Notes: generated by a model not told the origin, from the letters alone. A DNA stretch of 64,000 nucleotides from Tausonia pullulans (GCA_951802195.1 OX637625.1:434001-498000); one strand, 5' to 3'; positions 46,000 through 57,844 are shown, counted from the stretch's first letter. Made by a program: numbers and translations.

Positions 46000-46600
46000 T
46001 CCACCCGCTTAAGACGCGACTACAACCGGCTTTCGCGTTCGGCGGCTCCTCTATCGCGCAAGCCACCCTTACCCCACTTAAGAGCCTGCCCATCTGCATC
46101 GCAGGCATAAAGCCGCAGACCTACTCCTGCTACGACACTCAGAGTAGTTATCTGAGAGAGTGATGGCTCTGAAGGACATTGAAGAAGGGCCTGGGACAGA
46201 GGAAGGTCCGGATGTAGTCGGCTGCTTTTGGTGAGGGTATGGTTGTGTACAGCACAAGTATGATCCCAGAGTACCCGGTGCTCTCACAGGCCAAGTCCGA
46301 GACATGCTGGACCTCTCTGGATCCAAGCAGACCCACCCCCAATGCTGGCTCCTTTGTCAAGATGCTCACAGCTTGGATGCGGGCTACGATCGAAGCAGGC
46401 GCCCATCCCAGGGCCGCAGCCGCCCCCTCTGACCGTCCAGGGACCGACGACGATGAGCCCAAAGAGATTGGCATGATCATCGACGTCGGCCCCCTGAACG
46501 CCGACGGACATCTCTCCTCCTCTCAACTTTTTATTTCTGTTGTTATCCTTTCAGGAAAGACAGCGAGAAAGGAAGGAGATAGATGATATCGCTGGGAGGA
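46000..46600 (+). other. Coding-like fragments, unrecognised
   Basis: Plus-strand patches have coding character but broken continuity: FAFGGSSIAQATLTPLKSLP then ICIAGIKPQTYSCYDT (46030-46137), MALKDIEEGPGTEEGP from 46161, and FVKMLTAWMRATIEAGAHP then DDDEPKEIGMIIDVGPLN (about 46350-46500). They may be exons of a small gene or remains of one. No family recognised. Confidence 0.3.
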
Positions 46601-46745
46601 AGGGAAGAAGTTTTTTCAGGGGTCATGACCGTCTTTCCGGATATCGCGCCGCCGTCCACCCTTTCACAATGGTTGTTTTCGTCTACGCCAGGGATGTCCC
46701 ATGTTTGGGGTGCAGAGTAAAAAGACTTACACTTTCATGCACGTA

Positions 46746-46817
46746 GCTCCCTAGCCGAATCGAACGACTGACCTCATCATTACTAGTGACGTGTTATAGC
46801 CACTAAACCAAGGGAGC
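46746..46817 (-). tRNA. tRNA-Thr (AGT)
   Basis: Minus-strand cloverleaf of 72 nt without intron. The acceptor GCTCCCT pairs with AGGGAGC. D-stem GTT/AAC. The anticodon stem CGTCA pairs with TGATG around loop CTAGTAA (anticodon AGT). T-stem AGTCG/CGGCT encloses TTCGATT. A TTTTT terminator lies about 20 nt downstream on the minus strand. Confidence 0.88.
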
Positions 46818-46889
46818 TGTTGACTAGCGACTTGCTTGAGGGACAAGACTTTGGCAGACAAATTGGCCAACGTTTTGTCTCCTTCTTCC

Positions 46890-47245
46890 ACCTCTTCGAC
46901 GAGCCGTGTCCCGTCGTGCGCGCTATCTGGTCGGCTGCGGCAGCGCGTGCCTCTCCTTCACTCCCCTCCCATCCTCCCTCCCTCCAGACGCTTGTCTGCC
47001 CGACACCGTCGCCGCCGAGGGCGGCCTTCCTCTTCCACTGCATCTTTGTTGCCCGGACATGGCGATTCGTCCGGAGGCGGAGGTACAGCAAGATCGCAGC
47101 CCTCGACCCTGTCACGGACGAGGAGATCCGCAAGATCGCGTCTACGATCCAGCAGAAACACTGGCAGTCGAGTACGAGGTGGAGGGCTGGCAGTGGCCAG
47201 ATGGCTGGTCCTGCTGTCGGTGCCGCCAATGATCCCGGGTGAAAA
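46890..47245 (+). other. Possible gene fragment, unrecognised
   Basis: A plus-strand frame ends at about 47242 and includes FVRRRRYSKIAALDPVTDEE and IRKIASTIQQKHWQ, which look like protein-coding sequence. The upstream part is low complexity. It may be a last exon or a relic next to the tRNA-Thr gene. Confidence 0.3.
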
Positions 47246-47315
47246 ACAGGTCAGGGTTGGGGAAGTATGGCTGGTGGCCCATAGCCAATGCTTTGTGTAT
47301 CCGGTCATCTTAATA

Positions 47316-47464
47316 TCTTACCTTTTCTAACGGACCTATGTCCATGACCCATCTTTTGTTTTCCTTCCATCCCTACTTTCATTTTCGCTTTCCTTCTATC
47401 TAGCTACGAATTACCATCTCTCATAGGGGTGCCTTGTTATTTACGTATAATTCGTGACTTTAAT
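47316..47464. repeat. Diverged repeat, copy 2
   Basis: Second copy of the sequence at 45684-45830, same orientation, clearly diverged. It is followed by an AT dinucleotide tract (about 47462-47476). Confidence 0.55.
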
Positions 47465-48750
47465 ATATATATATATAAAAGGCTGACCTTTCTCTCTCAT
47501 TAGTCCCCTCTCCCTGTCTGTACATTCGCCGTATTCCCTGACGATGATATCTCCCCCTTCCTCTCTAAGTCTGTCTCTGACATGGCTTGTTCATATCGCC
47601 CTTGATGCTTAATCCATGACTCAGATCCCCAAAGGAATGCGTCTCTTCAAGCTCTATAGGTAATCTTGACTCTATACCACTTGAGAATAGATATGCAGGG
47701 CTTTACTCTGGATATTCTATTGGTAGCAACTTGGAACAACATGGGAAAGCGTGTACACTGCTCAGGCACTTCAGCGTTTGATGTCATAGTCTCGCATCTG
47801 CGCCAGTGGAGCATCAAATACACGGGAAAAGCAGCCGAGGTACCTGCACAAAGACGAAGAAAGATGACTTGTATTCTCGGCATGCCGGTCACCGTTAAGC
47901 GACGAATTCGAAACGAGCTATTTACACGGAGTCTCAGGCAGCGCTGGTGTTTGCACGTATTGCACTCGAGGTGGGTACGATGTCGCTTCTCATTCATCGT
48001 GAGCCTCGTTCGCTGAGACTACCATAGGGGTCACTTCACGCTCGGACACACATCATGTACGGAACGCGAACTGACTTTAAGACTAACACATCGAGTGGTG
48101 GGCCTTGGAGTTCTGGCAAGAGCCATGCCGCCCAGATGAGTGAGATGAGATGACTGCCACGCTTAAGTTCAAGACGATTTGACGGCGACGATGGCGGTCG
48201 GGACGATGCAAAAACTTCCATGTCAGTGACCGCACCAAGCCGATTAAGATGCGTGTAGCCCGACTTCCCAGAGCGTGACCCATACTGAGAGGTAGACCAA
48301 GCAGAAACAACGACAGCTACATACATGATTGTCTCCTGAGTTTTGGTCGAGGCGCGAGAAAGACCTTTGCCCCACATCACACGCTCATTCCTGACACGTA
48401 CGACCGACGACACGCCGGAGCCAGGGCTCGAGTCGACGAGTCCGACTCCCGTCTCAGCCTTCTCTAGAAACAAAGGAGCCTATCGCGACGAAAGAGACTG
48501 ATGATCGCGGACAGATCCCCCCCCCCCCCCCGACCCCCACCACATACCCTTCCCCCCCCCCGGCGCATCCACTCGACACGACGGACGCGCCACGTGCCTG
48601 AAGACAGATCGAGTGACGTGACATGCCATCATAGAAAAGGAAAGAGTAGCAAAGACGAAGGTAGGAAGGGGGGCGGCCAGAAAATGTAGGAGGGAGGAGC
48701 CATGCGAAGGGAGAGCGAAGACAGCGAGCAGGAGAGCGAGCAAGCGTGCC
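47465..48750. other. Lower-GC intergenic region downstream of H2A
   Basis: No gene supported. It starts with a TATATA tract and holds frames without coding character (for example 47666-48016 plus). A 15-nt C run lies at 48517-48531. The last 250 nt probably hold the H2A 3' UTR. Confidence 0.4.
48517..48531 (+). repeat. Poly-C run, 15 nt
   Basis: An uninterrupted run of 15 C, seen directly, about 220 bp downstream of the H2A stop codon. It reads as poly-G on the H2A sense strand. Confidence 0.95.
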
Positions 48751-49477
48751 TTAGACCTCCTGGGAGGCCTTGCCCTTGGTCGGGGGGCCCGACGACTTGG
48801 CCGGGAGGAGCTCCGGCTGGATCGAGGGGAGAACACCACCCTGGGAGATGACGACGTGTCCGAGGAGCTTGTTGAGCTCCTCATCGTTTCGGATGGCGAG
48901 CTGGAGGTGACGGGGGATGATCCTGCTCTTCTTGTTGTCTCGGGCGGCGTTTCCAGCGAGCTCCAGAATCTCGGCGGAGAGGTCTGGGAGGGAGGGAGAG
49001 AGAAGGGAGGCCGGCGTCAGTGGTGGAGGGGGGGAAGGCAGCAGGCAGACCGCGCGCAATGGCTGGGCTCACACTCGAGGACGGCGGCCAGGTAGACAGG
49101 AGCACCCGCTCCGACACGCTGAGCATAGTTCTGTTTTATTCAGAGGGATCGGGATGGTCAGTCACAATGGCGAGGGAGAGAGAAACCAAGGGGGGAGGGG
49201 AGAGAAGGGGAGCCGAAGCGAGCCGAGGACGGCAAGGGGAGGCGCGAGAGGAGAGACGGTAGGAGACACTCACGCCGCGCTTCAGCTGAGGGAGAGAAGG
49301 AGGGCAGCGCGCCGTCAGCAAACCAGACACGACCGACAGCAGACCACAGCTGGGAGCACTCACGAGACGGTGGATACGACCAACGGGGAACTGGAGCCCG
49401 GCCTTGGAGGAACGGGACGACGACTTCTTGTCCTCGGACGACGACTTGCCCGACTTTCCGCCAGCCTTGCCAGACAT
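48751..49477 (-). CDS. HTA1: Histone H2A (SQE-tailed, H2A.X-like)
   Basis: Core histone H2A. Exon 1 (49364-49477) gives [14 protein letters not shown]... and [14 protein letters not shown] 12-nt microexon (49274-49285) gives LKRG. Exon 3 gives [19 protein letters not shown]. The last exon, spliced through a split Tyr codon, gives [37 protein letters not shown] and [20 protein letters not shown]. It ends KASQEV. The SQE near the C-terminus is the damage-signalling site of fungal H2A (phosphorylated by ATM/ATR-type kinases), though the last residue is Val instead of the usual Leu. It is divergent to H2B, with which it shares a 533-bp promoter. Confidence 0.97.
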
Positions 49478-50010
49478 GATGTGTGTTGAGTTGAGTGGTG
49501 GGGGTGGGGGTGGGAGTGGAAGTGGGTGCGGTGTGCGGGAGCGAGAGCGAGAGCGAGAGAAGTGATGGTTGGTTGGAAGGAGAGGGACGAGGGAACAAGC
49601 GTTCTTGAGGTCTCTCTCCGAGGAGACGGGGCAGAGGGGGTGGGCGGCCCTGGCCATCGCGCGAATAAAACACGTCACCGGCAGTCGCGCTCTGACGTGG
49701 TTTTGATTGCACATTTCCTTCCATTCCTATCGACCAGGAAACTTTCTCCTGCCCCGAGTCTCATCTTCGTCCTCCCATACACCAGGGCATTCCATCCATA
49801 CCAGATAAGCCCGTATCACTTGTGATGTGACGTGGACCTGGCTCGGCCACCTGGCGGGGGATGGTCGGGCGGCTCGTCTCAAAAGGGAGGGCGCCGGCGG
49901 CCCTCGCTTCCCTCTGCCAACCATCATCTGCTCTCTCTCGCTCGCCCACACTCCACCCAACGCCCCCACCCCCACCCACCGTACCCACCGCTCCACTCTC
50001 CTCGTCTACC
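49478..50010. promoter_or_regulatory. Shared H2A/H2B divergent promoter
   Basis: This is the only sequence between the divergent H2A and H2B start codons, so it must control both. TGACGTG boxes are visible at 49693-49699 and 49828-49834, with an inverted copy (CACGTCA) at 49671-49677. GC-rich, with CA- and CT-rich leaders next to each start. The function of the boxes is inference. Confidence 0.6.
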
Positions 50011-50707
50011 ATGGGTCAGTCCTCCTGCGCGTGGTCTTGGCCTCAGCAGCTCCTGACTGACGCGCGCCGGTCCTCACGCCAGCCCCCAAGCCCCCCTCGA
50101 CCACCGGACAGAAGGCGCCCGCCTCGTCGGGCGTTGCCTCGAAGGCTCCTGCCTCGAAGGCCCCCGCCAAGAAGGCGCCCGCCTCGAAGGCCCCGGCTGT
50201 GGGTCCACACCGTGTTGGCTCTGCGGCAGCCAACCCTCGCTGACCCCTCGCCCCCTCTCCGTTTTTGGCTTCTTTCCCTCACAGAAGAAGAGCACGGGAC
50301 CCAAGGCCGAGGGCGACAAGAAGAAGAAGAACAAGAAGCGTGTTGAGACGTACTCGTCGTACATCTACAAGGTCCTCAAGCAGGGTGAGCGAGCGATTCC
50401 CAGTCTCGGGGGCGGACCCTGTCCTGGCCGCAGTCCTGACCCATTTCGCTCGTGTGTGTGTGCCACAGTCCACCCGGACACGGGAATCTCCAACAAGGCC
50501 ATGTCGATTCTCAACTCGTTCGTCAACGACATCTTCGAGCGGATCGCGTCCGAGGCGTCGAAGCTCGCGTCGTACAACAAGAAGTCGACGATCTCGTCGC
50601 GCGAGATCCAGACCTCGGTCCGCCTCATTCTTCCCGGAGAGCTCTCCAAGCACGCCATCTCCGAGGGCACCAAGTCGGTCACCAAGTTCTCCTCGAGCGC
50701 CAAGTAA
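50011..50707 (+). CDS. HTB1: Histone H2B
   Basis: Core histone H2B. The first coding exon is only ATGG (50011-50014). A GTCAGT donor and an acceptor just before CCCCCAAG restore [16 protein letters not shown]. The tail has Ala/Pro/Lys repeats ([15 protein letters not shown]). The fold follows: [80 protein letters not shown] and [18 protein letters not shown]. The C-terminal Lys that is ubiquitinated in other fungi lies in SVTKFSSS. Three introns. Confidence 0.97.
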
Positions 50708-51400
50708 GACGGCGGACACTTGGCTGCTTGCCTGAGGGCGGGGGGGTCGTCGACGGCGGGGAGCGGGAACGTTGGTCGGGGCCTTGTTGACGAAGGAGGG
50801 GTCGTCGTTTGTTTTCTTTCGGGTTCCAGGCCCACTTGTTACTTCGCTTTTTGTCTCTATCCACTTGATCACCATGTCAATCTACTTGATCTCTTCTCTC
50901 TGGGCTTGCGTCGAGAGCGAGAGTGAACATGTATGCGAAAGTGAACCCCCCCACTCACTCGTGTTGTTGACTCGATGTCGACGCGCGTTTGTCTCCGCCC
51001 GCCAGTCTTTGTTTGCATTGTCGTCATCTGGACCTGTTTTGAGTTTTAAATCTCTTTCTGCCTTTTCTCTTGCTCCACTACGCTCTCTCTTGCATGGTCG
51101 CGGAGCTCGACATTGTGCTTGGTGCCCAGTAGAATTGGATTGCAACGCGTGCGGCGAATCAGGATCGACGCAGGAAGAGGACTCGAGGAATGGTTATAGC
51201 GAGCCTCGATACACTTTCTGCAGAGAAGCGGGGTTCCTGAACCCCGGGGTAATCGAAGGTTGATAGGGGTCGCAGGCTCGTGACGTCAATCATAATTCCA
51301 AGCAGGAGAAGGAGAGAGGCCTAGTCTGGCCTTCGCGCTCGACGCCGAGACGAGCCTTTCCCTTGCCTCCCTCAACGACCACCATCTACCCCCCTCCGTC
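50708..51400. other. H2B 3' flank and promoter of the membrane-protein gene
   Basis: T-rich 3' UTR-like sequence directly after H2B, then ordinary sequence to the next start codon. No gene supported. Confidence 0.45.
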
Positions 51401-53126
51401 ATGTCATCTTATGACCTCCATCAAGTAACAGCCGAAGAGATGCGCCAGAATTTTGCACTTGTCAGACTTCAGGTCATCTCCCCGCTTTCGCTCCTCGTCT
51501 CTATCGGTTCGTCCGCCAAGCCATCTCCTCGTCGTGTCTCCCTCGCAAGCGATCGCTCGCTGATGGAACCACCTCGTCACCCACCTCGACTCCAGGTGCC
51601 AATGTTGTCTGTGCTTCTCTCATTAAAGTGCGTGGGTTCTCCAGCAACGGATTTTGGAAGAGTGTCGGATGGTGACGCGTTAAAGGCGGCTGACCACTTT
51701 CGCGACCTATTCTCTCCCTCAGCCCTCGATGTGTCAGTCTCCATCCCTTACGACCTATCTTGGGATCTCAGATCAAGATATGGTCCGAAAAGCATCAGTT
51801 CGACCCCCCCGTTGACCCGAGACGTCCTCCAGCCGAGATTTCGCGCATCCATCCCACATTGGTCACACCGTCGAGCCCGTTCATTGTATCCTACTGGGTC
51901 AGTCACTGGTCCAAGCAAATGCGGCCGACGAGAATTGAGAGAGAGAGAGGATCTTTACTGGAGGATGGCTCCATGATTTCGCAGCTGACCTGTACGCAAT
52001 CTTTTGATCCAATAGCTCGTCCTCTACGCTCTTCAAATCGGACTTTGCCTCCTCATGGTCTTTGCCCGGAATGAAAACACTAAGGACACGCTCATCCGGG
52101 GAGTCGGAATGCGGTTCTCCATCGCCAATTGGCTCATGGCTGGCGAGTTGTGCTTCCAGGCCCACCCTGGCGACCCAGAGGACTGACAAGGCGCGTTGCT
52201 ACTCTCAGGCTGGGCCGTCTTCTGGACCATGCAGTTCTGGTGGTCCTTCTACGTTTCTGAAGTGCTCATCCTCCTCAACGTCCTCAACTTGTCTGTCCAT
52301 TCTATCCTAGCTGCGCCCTCTCGACTCGGCACTGACACAGCCACGTTGCCCACTACCAAGGATCTCGATATACATCACGCTTCAGCGTCACTTCCACGTC
52401 CGTCACCCTCTAGACTGGATCTTCATACACGTCAGTTTTACCTACAAATGCACAGCACGAGTCATCGAGGACTGAAACGCCGCCGCTGCCCAGGTCCCCA
52501 TGCGCATGATGCTCGTCATCCTCTTCCTCATTGACTGGCTCGACAATGGCTTCATTGCGCTCGGATGGGAGGCCTGGGACCTCACTAACTACGGCAAGTA
52601 CTCTTGGCAGGCCGTCGGAGCCATCACGGGGGTCAACCTTGTCGGCCTGCTTGTCGTCTTCTTCATGAGGGACATCGGTGAGTTCGATCGCAGACCATGG
52701 AGAGGCAGGAGTTGATCCAGCCGCCGATGTTTGGCTCGCAGTCTGGACCGTCTCGGCGTGCTACCTCCTAGTCGCTCTCTTCGTCAAGACTCCCAAAACC
52801 ACGACGGTCATCGGAACGATCATCACGTTCTTCGTCCTCTACGTTGGTTGTTCTCTCCTTTCTCCCATCCAAGTGATGGCGGCGCGCTCACAGTCTCTTT
52901 CCGTCCCTCCTCCACTTAGCCCCTCACCTACCTCGTAGCGCTTGCCTTTCACCGCATCCGATCCCGCGAGGGCCGCATCCGACTCGAGCAAGAAGCACTC
53001 GCCGCCTCTGGGGACCCGGAGGCTGCTGCTGCTGTTGATGGAGAGGTCAGTCACCAAAGGAGGACGGTGCCGACGGGGGGTGTAAAAACCGCCCTTCCTC
53101 CGGCGGACGGGGCTGCTGCTGCTTGA
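51401..53126 (+). CDS. Multi-pass membrane protein, unknown function
   Basis: The start is MSSYDLHQVTAEEMRQNFAL in good context. Exons that join in frame give IKIWSEKHQFDPPVDP, HPTLVTPSSPFIVSYW, LVLYALQIGLCLLMVFAR, GVGMRFSIANWLMAGELCF and WAVFWTMQFWWSFYVSEVLI. Then come DWIFIHVPMRMMLVILFLI, LDNGFIALGWEAWDLTNYGK, AITGVNLVGLLVVFFMRDIG, VWTVSACYLLVALFVKTPK and VIGTIITFFVLYV. The cytosolic tail starts ALAFHRIRSREGRIRLEQEA and ends Ala-rich at 53126. I see about eight membrane segments and eight or more introns. It resembles fungal membrane proteins of unknown function (possibly DUF1774-like, from memory). The exons between 51480 and 51760 are uncertain. It is tail-to-tail with Tudor-SN, 165 bp apart. 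Confidence 0.7.
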
Positions 53127-53291
53127 AGTGAGATAATGTTGTATAGCAGCCTAAACTATGACACTATTCAGTGTATATGATGCTGTTTTCCAAGCCAGTG
53201 CGGACGCTCTTTCCGATCTCCAGACCTCATCGAAATATGTTGAGGATTTTATTTTACGTCTCGACAAGACCGTGCACTTTCCATACCGTTT

Positions 53292-56200
53292 TCAGTCGTC
53301 CTCGGTGGTGTCTCCAAACTCGAACTGACCCAGCCGCTCCCGCTTGGCGAGGTTAGAGGCTGTACGGTGAAAAAAGTGGTCAGTTGGCGAACTCTCAGTA
53401 ACGTGCATTCACATACTCACCCTCCTCAAGCTTGCTGACGACCGTCTTGTACGCTCCATAGTATTTGACGCCCGTGTCGAGCGAGGCAAGACCCTCGCGG
53501 AGGATGTCGGCGTTGATCGTCGACTGGGGGATCTCTGGGTCGATGAGCCGGAGGTGGAGGAGGGAACCCTCCTTGAAGTCCGTGTTGGCGATTAGCTTGC
53601 GACCCTCGGCGAAGTCGCGGAACCGGTCGAGCGACTGAAGGGCGTCTGTTTGTAAAAGAGACGAGGTATAAGAGGGAGGAAGCCTAGAGAGGGTTGTCGG
53701 TGGGCAAGCGACGTACATTCGGTTCCAGGCTTGACCAGCTTAACGAAGCTGCACGGAGAGATCAATTGAGTGTCACGTCAGGGATTTAGCCAGATGAGAG
53801 CGGCAGAGCCCGCTACTCACGAGAGACGGGCATCTTGAGCCTGAGGAGGGAGCGTCTTAAACTTGGCGTCAAGAGGGCGGACGCGCGAGAAAGGAAGAGT
53901 CTCCTCGTTTCCGCTGCAAGACTCAAGGTCAGACCTCCGTAAAGAAGGATGCGGAAGCACGATAGACTCACTAGTCGACAAAGACGACCTCGCACTCCTT
54001 CTTGAGTGCCGAGGCGCGCTTGACGCGAGCCCGGTACCACTGGTTGTCCTGAGGAAGGAATGAGACCGAGTCAGTCGATGCTTTCGCGATCATGAGAGAA
54101 AAAGTTCGGACGGACCTCGGTGAACTGTCCTGAGACAATGTCGCCAGCCCTGGGAGCCCAGCCAGCGGGCGACTTGGCCGCCGGGGTCTTGTGGTAGTTG
54201 GCAAATTCGCTGGCCATCTTCTGGAGCGCGGCGCCGTTGTTGTTGGCGGCGTTCAGCACCTGAACGGAGAAGCTGAAGGGGCCCTCGGTTCGGACATTGG
54301 AGACAATGACGTCGAAATCTGCAGGGGCAGGTCTAGCGTCAGCTGTCGAAACAGCCTAGACGAGACGGGCTGTAGATGGCAGGACGGACAAGCAGTGGGG
54401 AGAGCGGTAGCAGGAGCGAGCGAGGCGGCATGCATCGCAGCAGCGGCCTCCTCAACGGCCGGGTCGTAGGAGTTCCAAATCTAGGGAGGATGTGAATGAG
54501 CTTGCGAAGATCGCTGGGAAAACTATGCTCGACTAAAACTCACGTTCCGCTTGGAGCGCTTGGCATCCTCCTCAGCGGCAAAGAGCTGCTTGCCGTAGGG
54601 GAGAGTCTCGGCCGAGAAAGCGTGGACAGTGGCGAGACCAGCGCGGACAAGCTCGACGGCAGCGTTCCTGCGGTTAATCCAGGGTCAGTGGACAGGCATT
54701 GTCGAACCGTCGACAAGCCAGAACTCACTCGGTCTTATTGAGATACATCGTTCCAATGTAGCCTCCGGTCTTGTCAACGCTGTCAAATTCTGATGGGAGG
54801 ACCCGATGGACGTCAGGACACCACAACTGCACTGCACAAGTGACGCTTGACTCACCGATCTCAACGTCGCGCTGCATGTACCGGTTTGCAAACTTGAGCG
54901 ACTCGGGGCCGAACGGCTCCGCCTTCTCGCTTGGGTTGCGAGCAGTCCTCGGGGCGCCTGGAAGAAAGACGGTGTATTCAGCACCAGTCTCCGAAAATTC
55001 GGTGTGAAATTCTGCACTCACGGATACCGGCAAGAACCTAAGAAAACCAGTCAGCAGAAGTTCAGGTGCAGGCAGATGAAAGTGCATTACAAAGGTAAGC
55101 TTTTTGTCCTCCTTGGGGAGGAGGACCTTGAAGCGGGATCCAGAGGCGACAAAATCGACAATGGCGGCTTGCTTGCCGGCGCGCTTGAAGAAGGGCAGAA
55201 ACTGGGTGGCCTTAGAGCCAGACTGAGGGCGATCGTTGAACAAGGTTAGATGAAGCCAAACTGCGTTGGAGGAAAGAGACTCGTACCTCGCTGACGTCGA
55301 TGATCCTAGCGGCAGACATCTCCTTGCCAGAGTGGATACCGCGAGCAGCCTCGACGGCGCTAGATGGGCAGCATCAAATCAGCTCAGGCCAAAGGCACCT
55401 GACGGCCTAGACACTCACGTCTGCTCAGCAATGACAAGCTTGTCGAGGTCGGGCGAGCGAGACTCGTCGTCGCGGCGGTCTGAGGGCGACCCGGTTGTAG
55501 TCAGGCAGGCAGTTGTAGGGCAAGGACAGCAAGACTCACGACGAAGGACAGAGGCGAGACCCTTCTCGAGGAGAAGCTCGGAAACGTTGCTGAATAGAAC
55601 GGCCTCCGTCATCTGGCCGTCGCGCCGGGCAAGGGACATGGGCAGACAGGGCACTCACGTATGGGAACCTCCAAAGCGGATCGTGACGCAAGTGCGCTCT
55701 TCAAATTCACCCTCACGGGGTTTGATGTAGTCGACGGTGACCTGGATGGTCTTGCCGATGAGCTTCTTCCTCAGGAACTCCTTGGCCTCATTGGCCCAGT
55801 AAGCCTGCTTGGGGTCGCTAGGCCTGGCGAGAGATGGTCACACGCGTCAGATCAGACGATGCAGCTGAGGAATCACACCGACGTACCTTGGTCCGCGAAC
55901 AGAGGAGAGCTGTACCCGACGCTCGGTCTCAGATCCCTTCTCGACAACGCTAAGCTGGTCCGCGCCCCAAATGCGGACAACGGTGCCCTCAAAATTGCGG
56001 ATGATCTCCTCGGGCGCAGCGGCAGCTCCGGCCTTGCCGTTTGCGGCGGGGATGCCGACGGGGGCAGGGGGAGTGTAGTCGGTCCAAATACCAACACGGC
56101 GGTCCTTAGCGCTCTTTTCAGCTGAGCGAAACTTGTCCATGCCGCCGAAGTTTGAGAGAAGGCCAGCGTGCCAGTCGAGGACCTTGGCGAGACCAGCAGC

Positions 56201-57722
56201 AACGAGGAAGGCAGCGATGTCTCCGGCCGGGTGGCGCGCAAGACCGATGAAGTTTGCGTTGCTGGCGGGAGGAGGTGGTGGGAGACCGGATCCGTTGGAA
56301 GAAGCGGTGGGGGCAGCCGAGAGTGGGGACGCGCCCAGCGATGCGGGCGATGAGAGGAGGACGACCTTGATTTGACGCTGGAGAAGCCTAGCCTCGACGT
56401 AGGCCCTCGATTCCTCAGAGAACGGCTCTCCGTTGCCTTCTTGCCCACCGGTACGCGGCGCCTTAATGCCCGCAAGGGAAAGAGTGACGAACTGGAAAAA
56501 CGCAGCATGAAACTGTCGGCGATCGGGATTTCGTCGTCCTGAGGCCTATGAGTGGGAAGCGCACGCACCTGGTGCTCGGTCTCGCTGATGAGGAGCCGGA
56601 CTCGGAGCTGAGAGCCGTCGCGGACCTGCTCAACAATGGCATCGATGGGCTTCCCGCGCCACTCCTGGAGGAACGCTTGCGAGTCGGCCATCGAGAAGTT
56701 GACGGTCCGCTGTACCTCCTGGCCGGACCAGATTCCACGGGCCTCGGCCTGGGCGGCCGCCTCGGCGGCACGGAGATTCTCTTTGCGGGCGGTCTCACTA
56801 GCGTCCTCCGAGGCTGAGCTGTCGCGAACGCGAGCCCATCCGGCTGAGACGCTAAGGGTGGCGATGTCCTGAGGAGGCAAGCCCTGGAGAGGGAGAAGGA
56901 AGGGAGGAAGTGAGGAAGGGAAGAAGGAAGTGCAGCAGAGTCAGTGACAGAGTTCACCCGAGCGTTGTATGAGACAATCCGTGCGATACACTTACAGGCG
57001 AGGCTGGGGCGATGCATGCGACGCCGTATTCGCGGGCGATGTCCTAAGAGACACAAACAGACAGCCCGCGACGAGGACCGACGCGACGGACAAGAACGCT
57101 AGGTCAGCTTGGGCCCCCCTTCCCTCGCCCCCGTTCTTCTCTCGTAGGCCACTCACAGTAGCGTAGACGCCGCTGCCTCCCTGGTTGTTGTCCAAGCTTT
57201 TGACACTGTGGAGGACGGAAATGAAGACCTCCTTGTTCACCAGGAGCGCCCGAAGGTACTCGCGCGAGGCGAACGCGAAGCTCTCATCCTCGCGGGTCGA
57301 GGAGCCCATGCGGGGGGCCGAGATGGCGGCAAGGTGCAGGATGCTACAGCGAGGGGGATCGGATCTTCGGTTCAGTGCTAGCCCAGGAATCTTGAACATC
57401 ATCTCGAACAAGGGCAAGAACACACCGCTCCTTGGCCGGCTGGTCATTGGCACCCGGCCTGCCGCGAAGGACGAAGGTGTCTCCGCTGAGGACGGCTATC
57501 GAGCGGAAAGCGGACAGGGTTTGTCAGGGTTGAGCGGCCTGCTGTCAGCGTCGAGGGCTAGTCGAACTGACACTTGACGAACTGTAGCAATATCAGCAGG
57601 CAGACGAGGAACAGTTGCAAGATTCAGCAAGCATGCTCTCCAGTCGCGTGACTTGGAGCTGGCTGTCTCTTGGGCGCCCACGGTTGACTCACCGCCTTGA
57701 ACTGCTGGGGTTGAGCGGCCAT
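53292..57722 (-). CDS. SND1: Tudor-SN (staphylococcal nuclease-like + Tudor) protein
   Basis: Tudor-SN binds RNA and takes part in RNA processing and stress-granule biology, in cytoplasm and nucleus. It starts [10 protein letters not shown] (57722) and is split into more than fifteen exons. SN-like repeats follow: [86 protein letters not shown] with [39 protein letters not shown] with [20 protein letters not shown]. The Tudor domain reads [20 protein letters not shown] and [20 protein letters not shown], with its aromatic cage residues. A final SN half-repeat runs through [14 protein letters not shown] to [17 protein letters not shown]. The length of about 900 residues is typical. The SN repeats appear to lack the bacterial catalytic triad, as usual in this family. 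Confidence 0.93.
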
Positions 57723-57844
57723 GGTCAGGGGCGTTGAAAGTGTGTGCTGAATGAACTAGGAAAGCCGAGACGGGAACGAGAGAACGGAGGAGCGGCTGAA
57801 GCAAGAAGAAGCAAGAGAGGGAGAGAGATGGGGTTGGAGATTAC

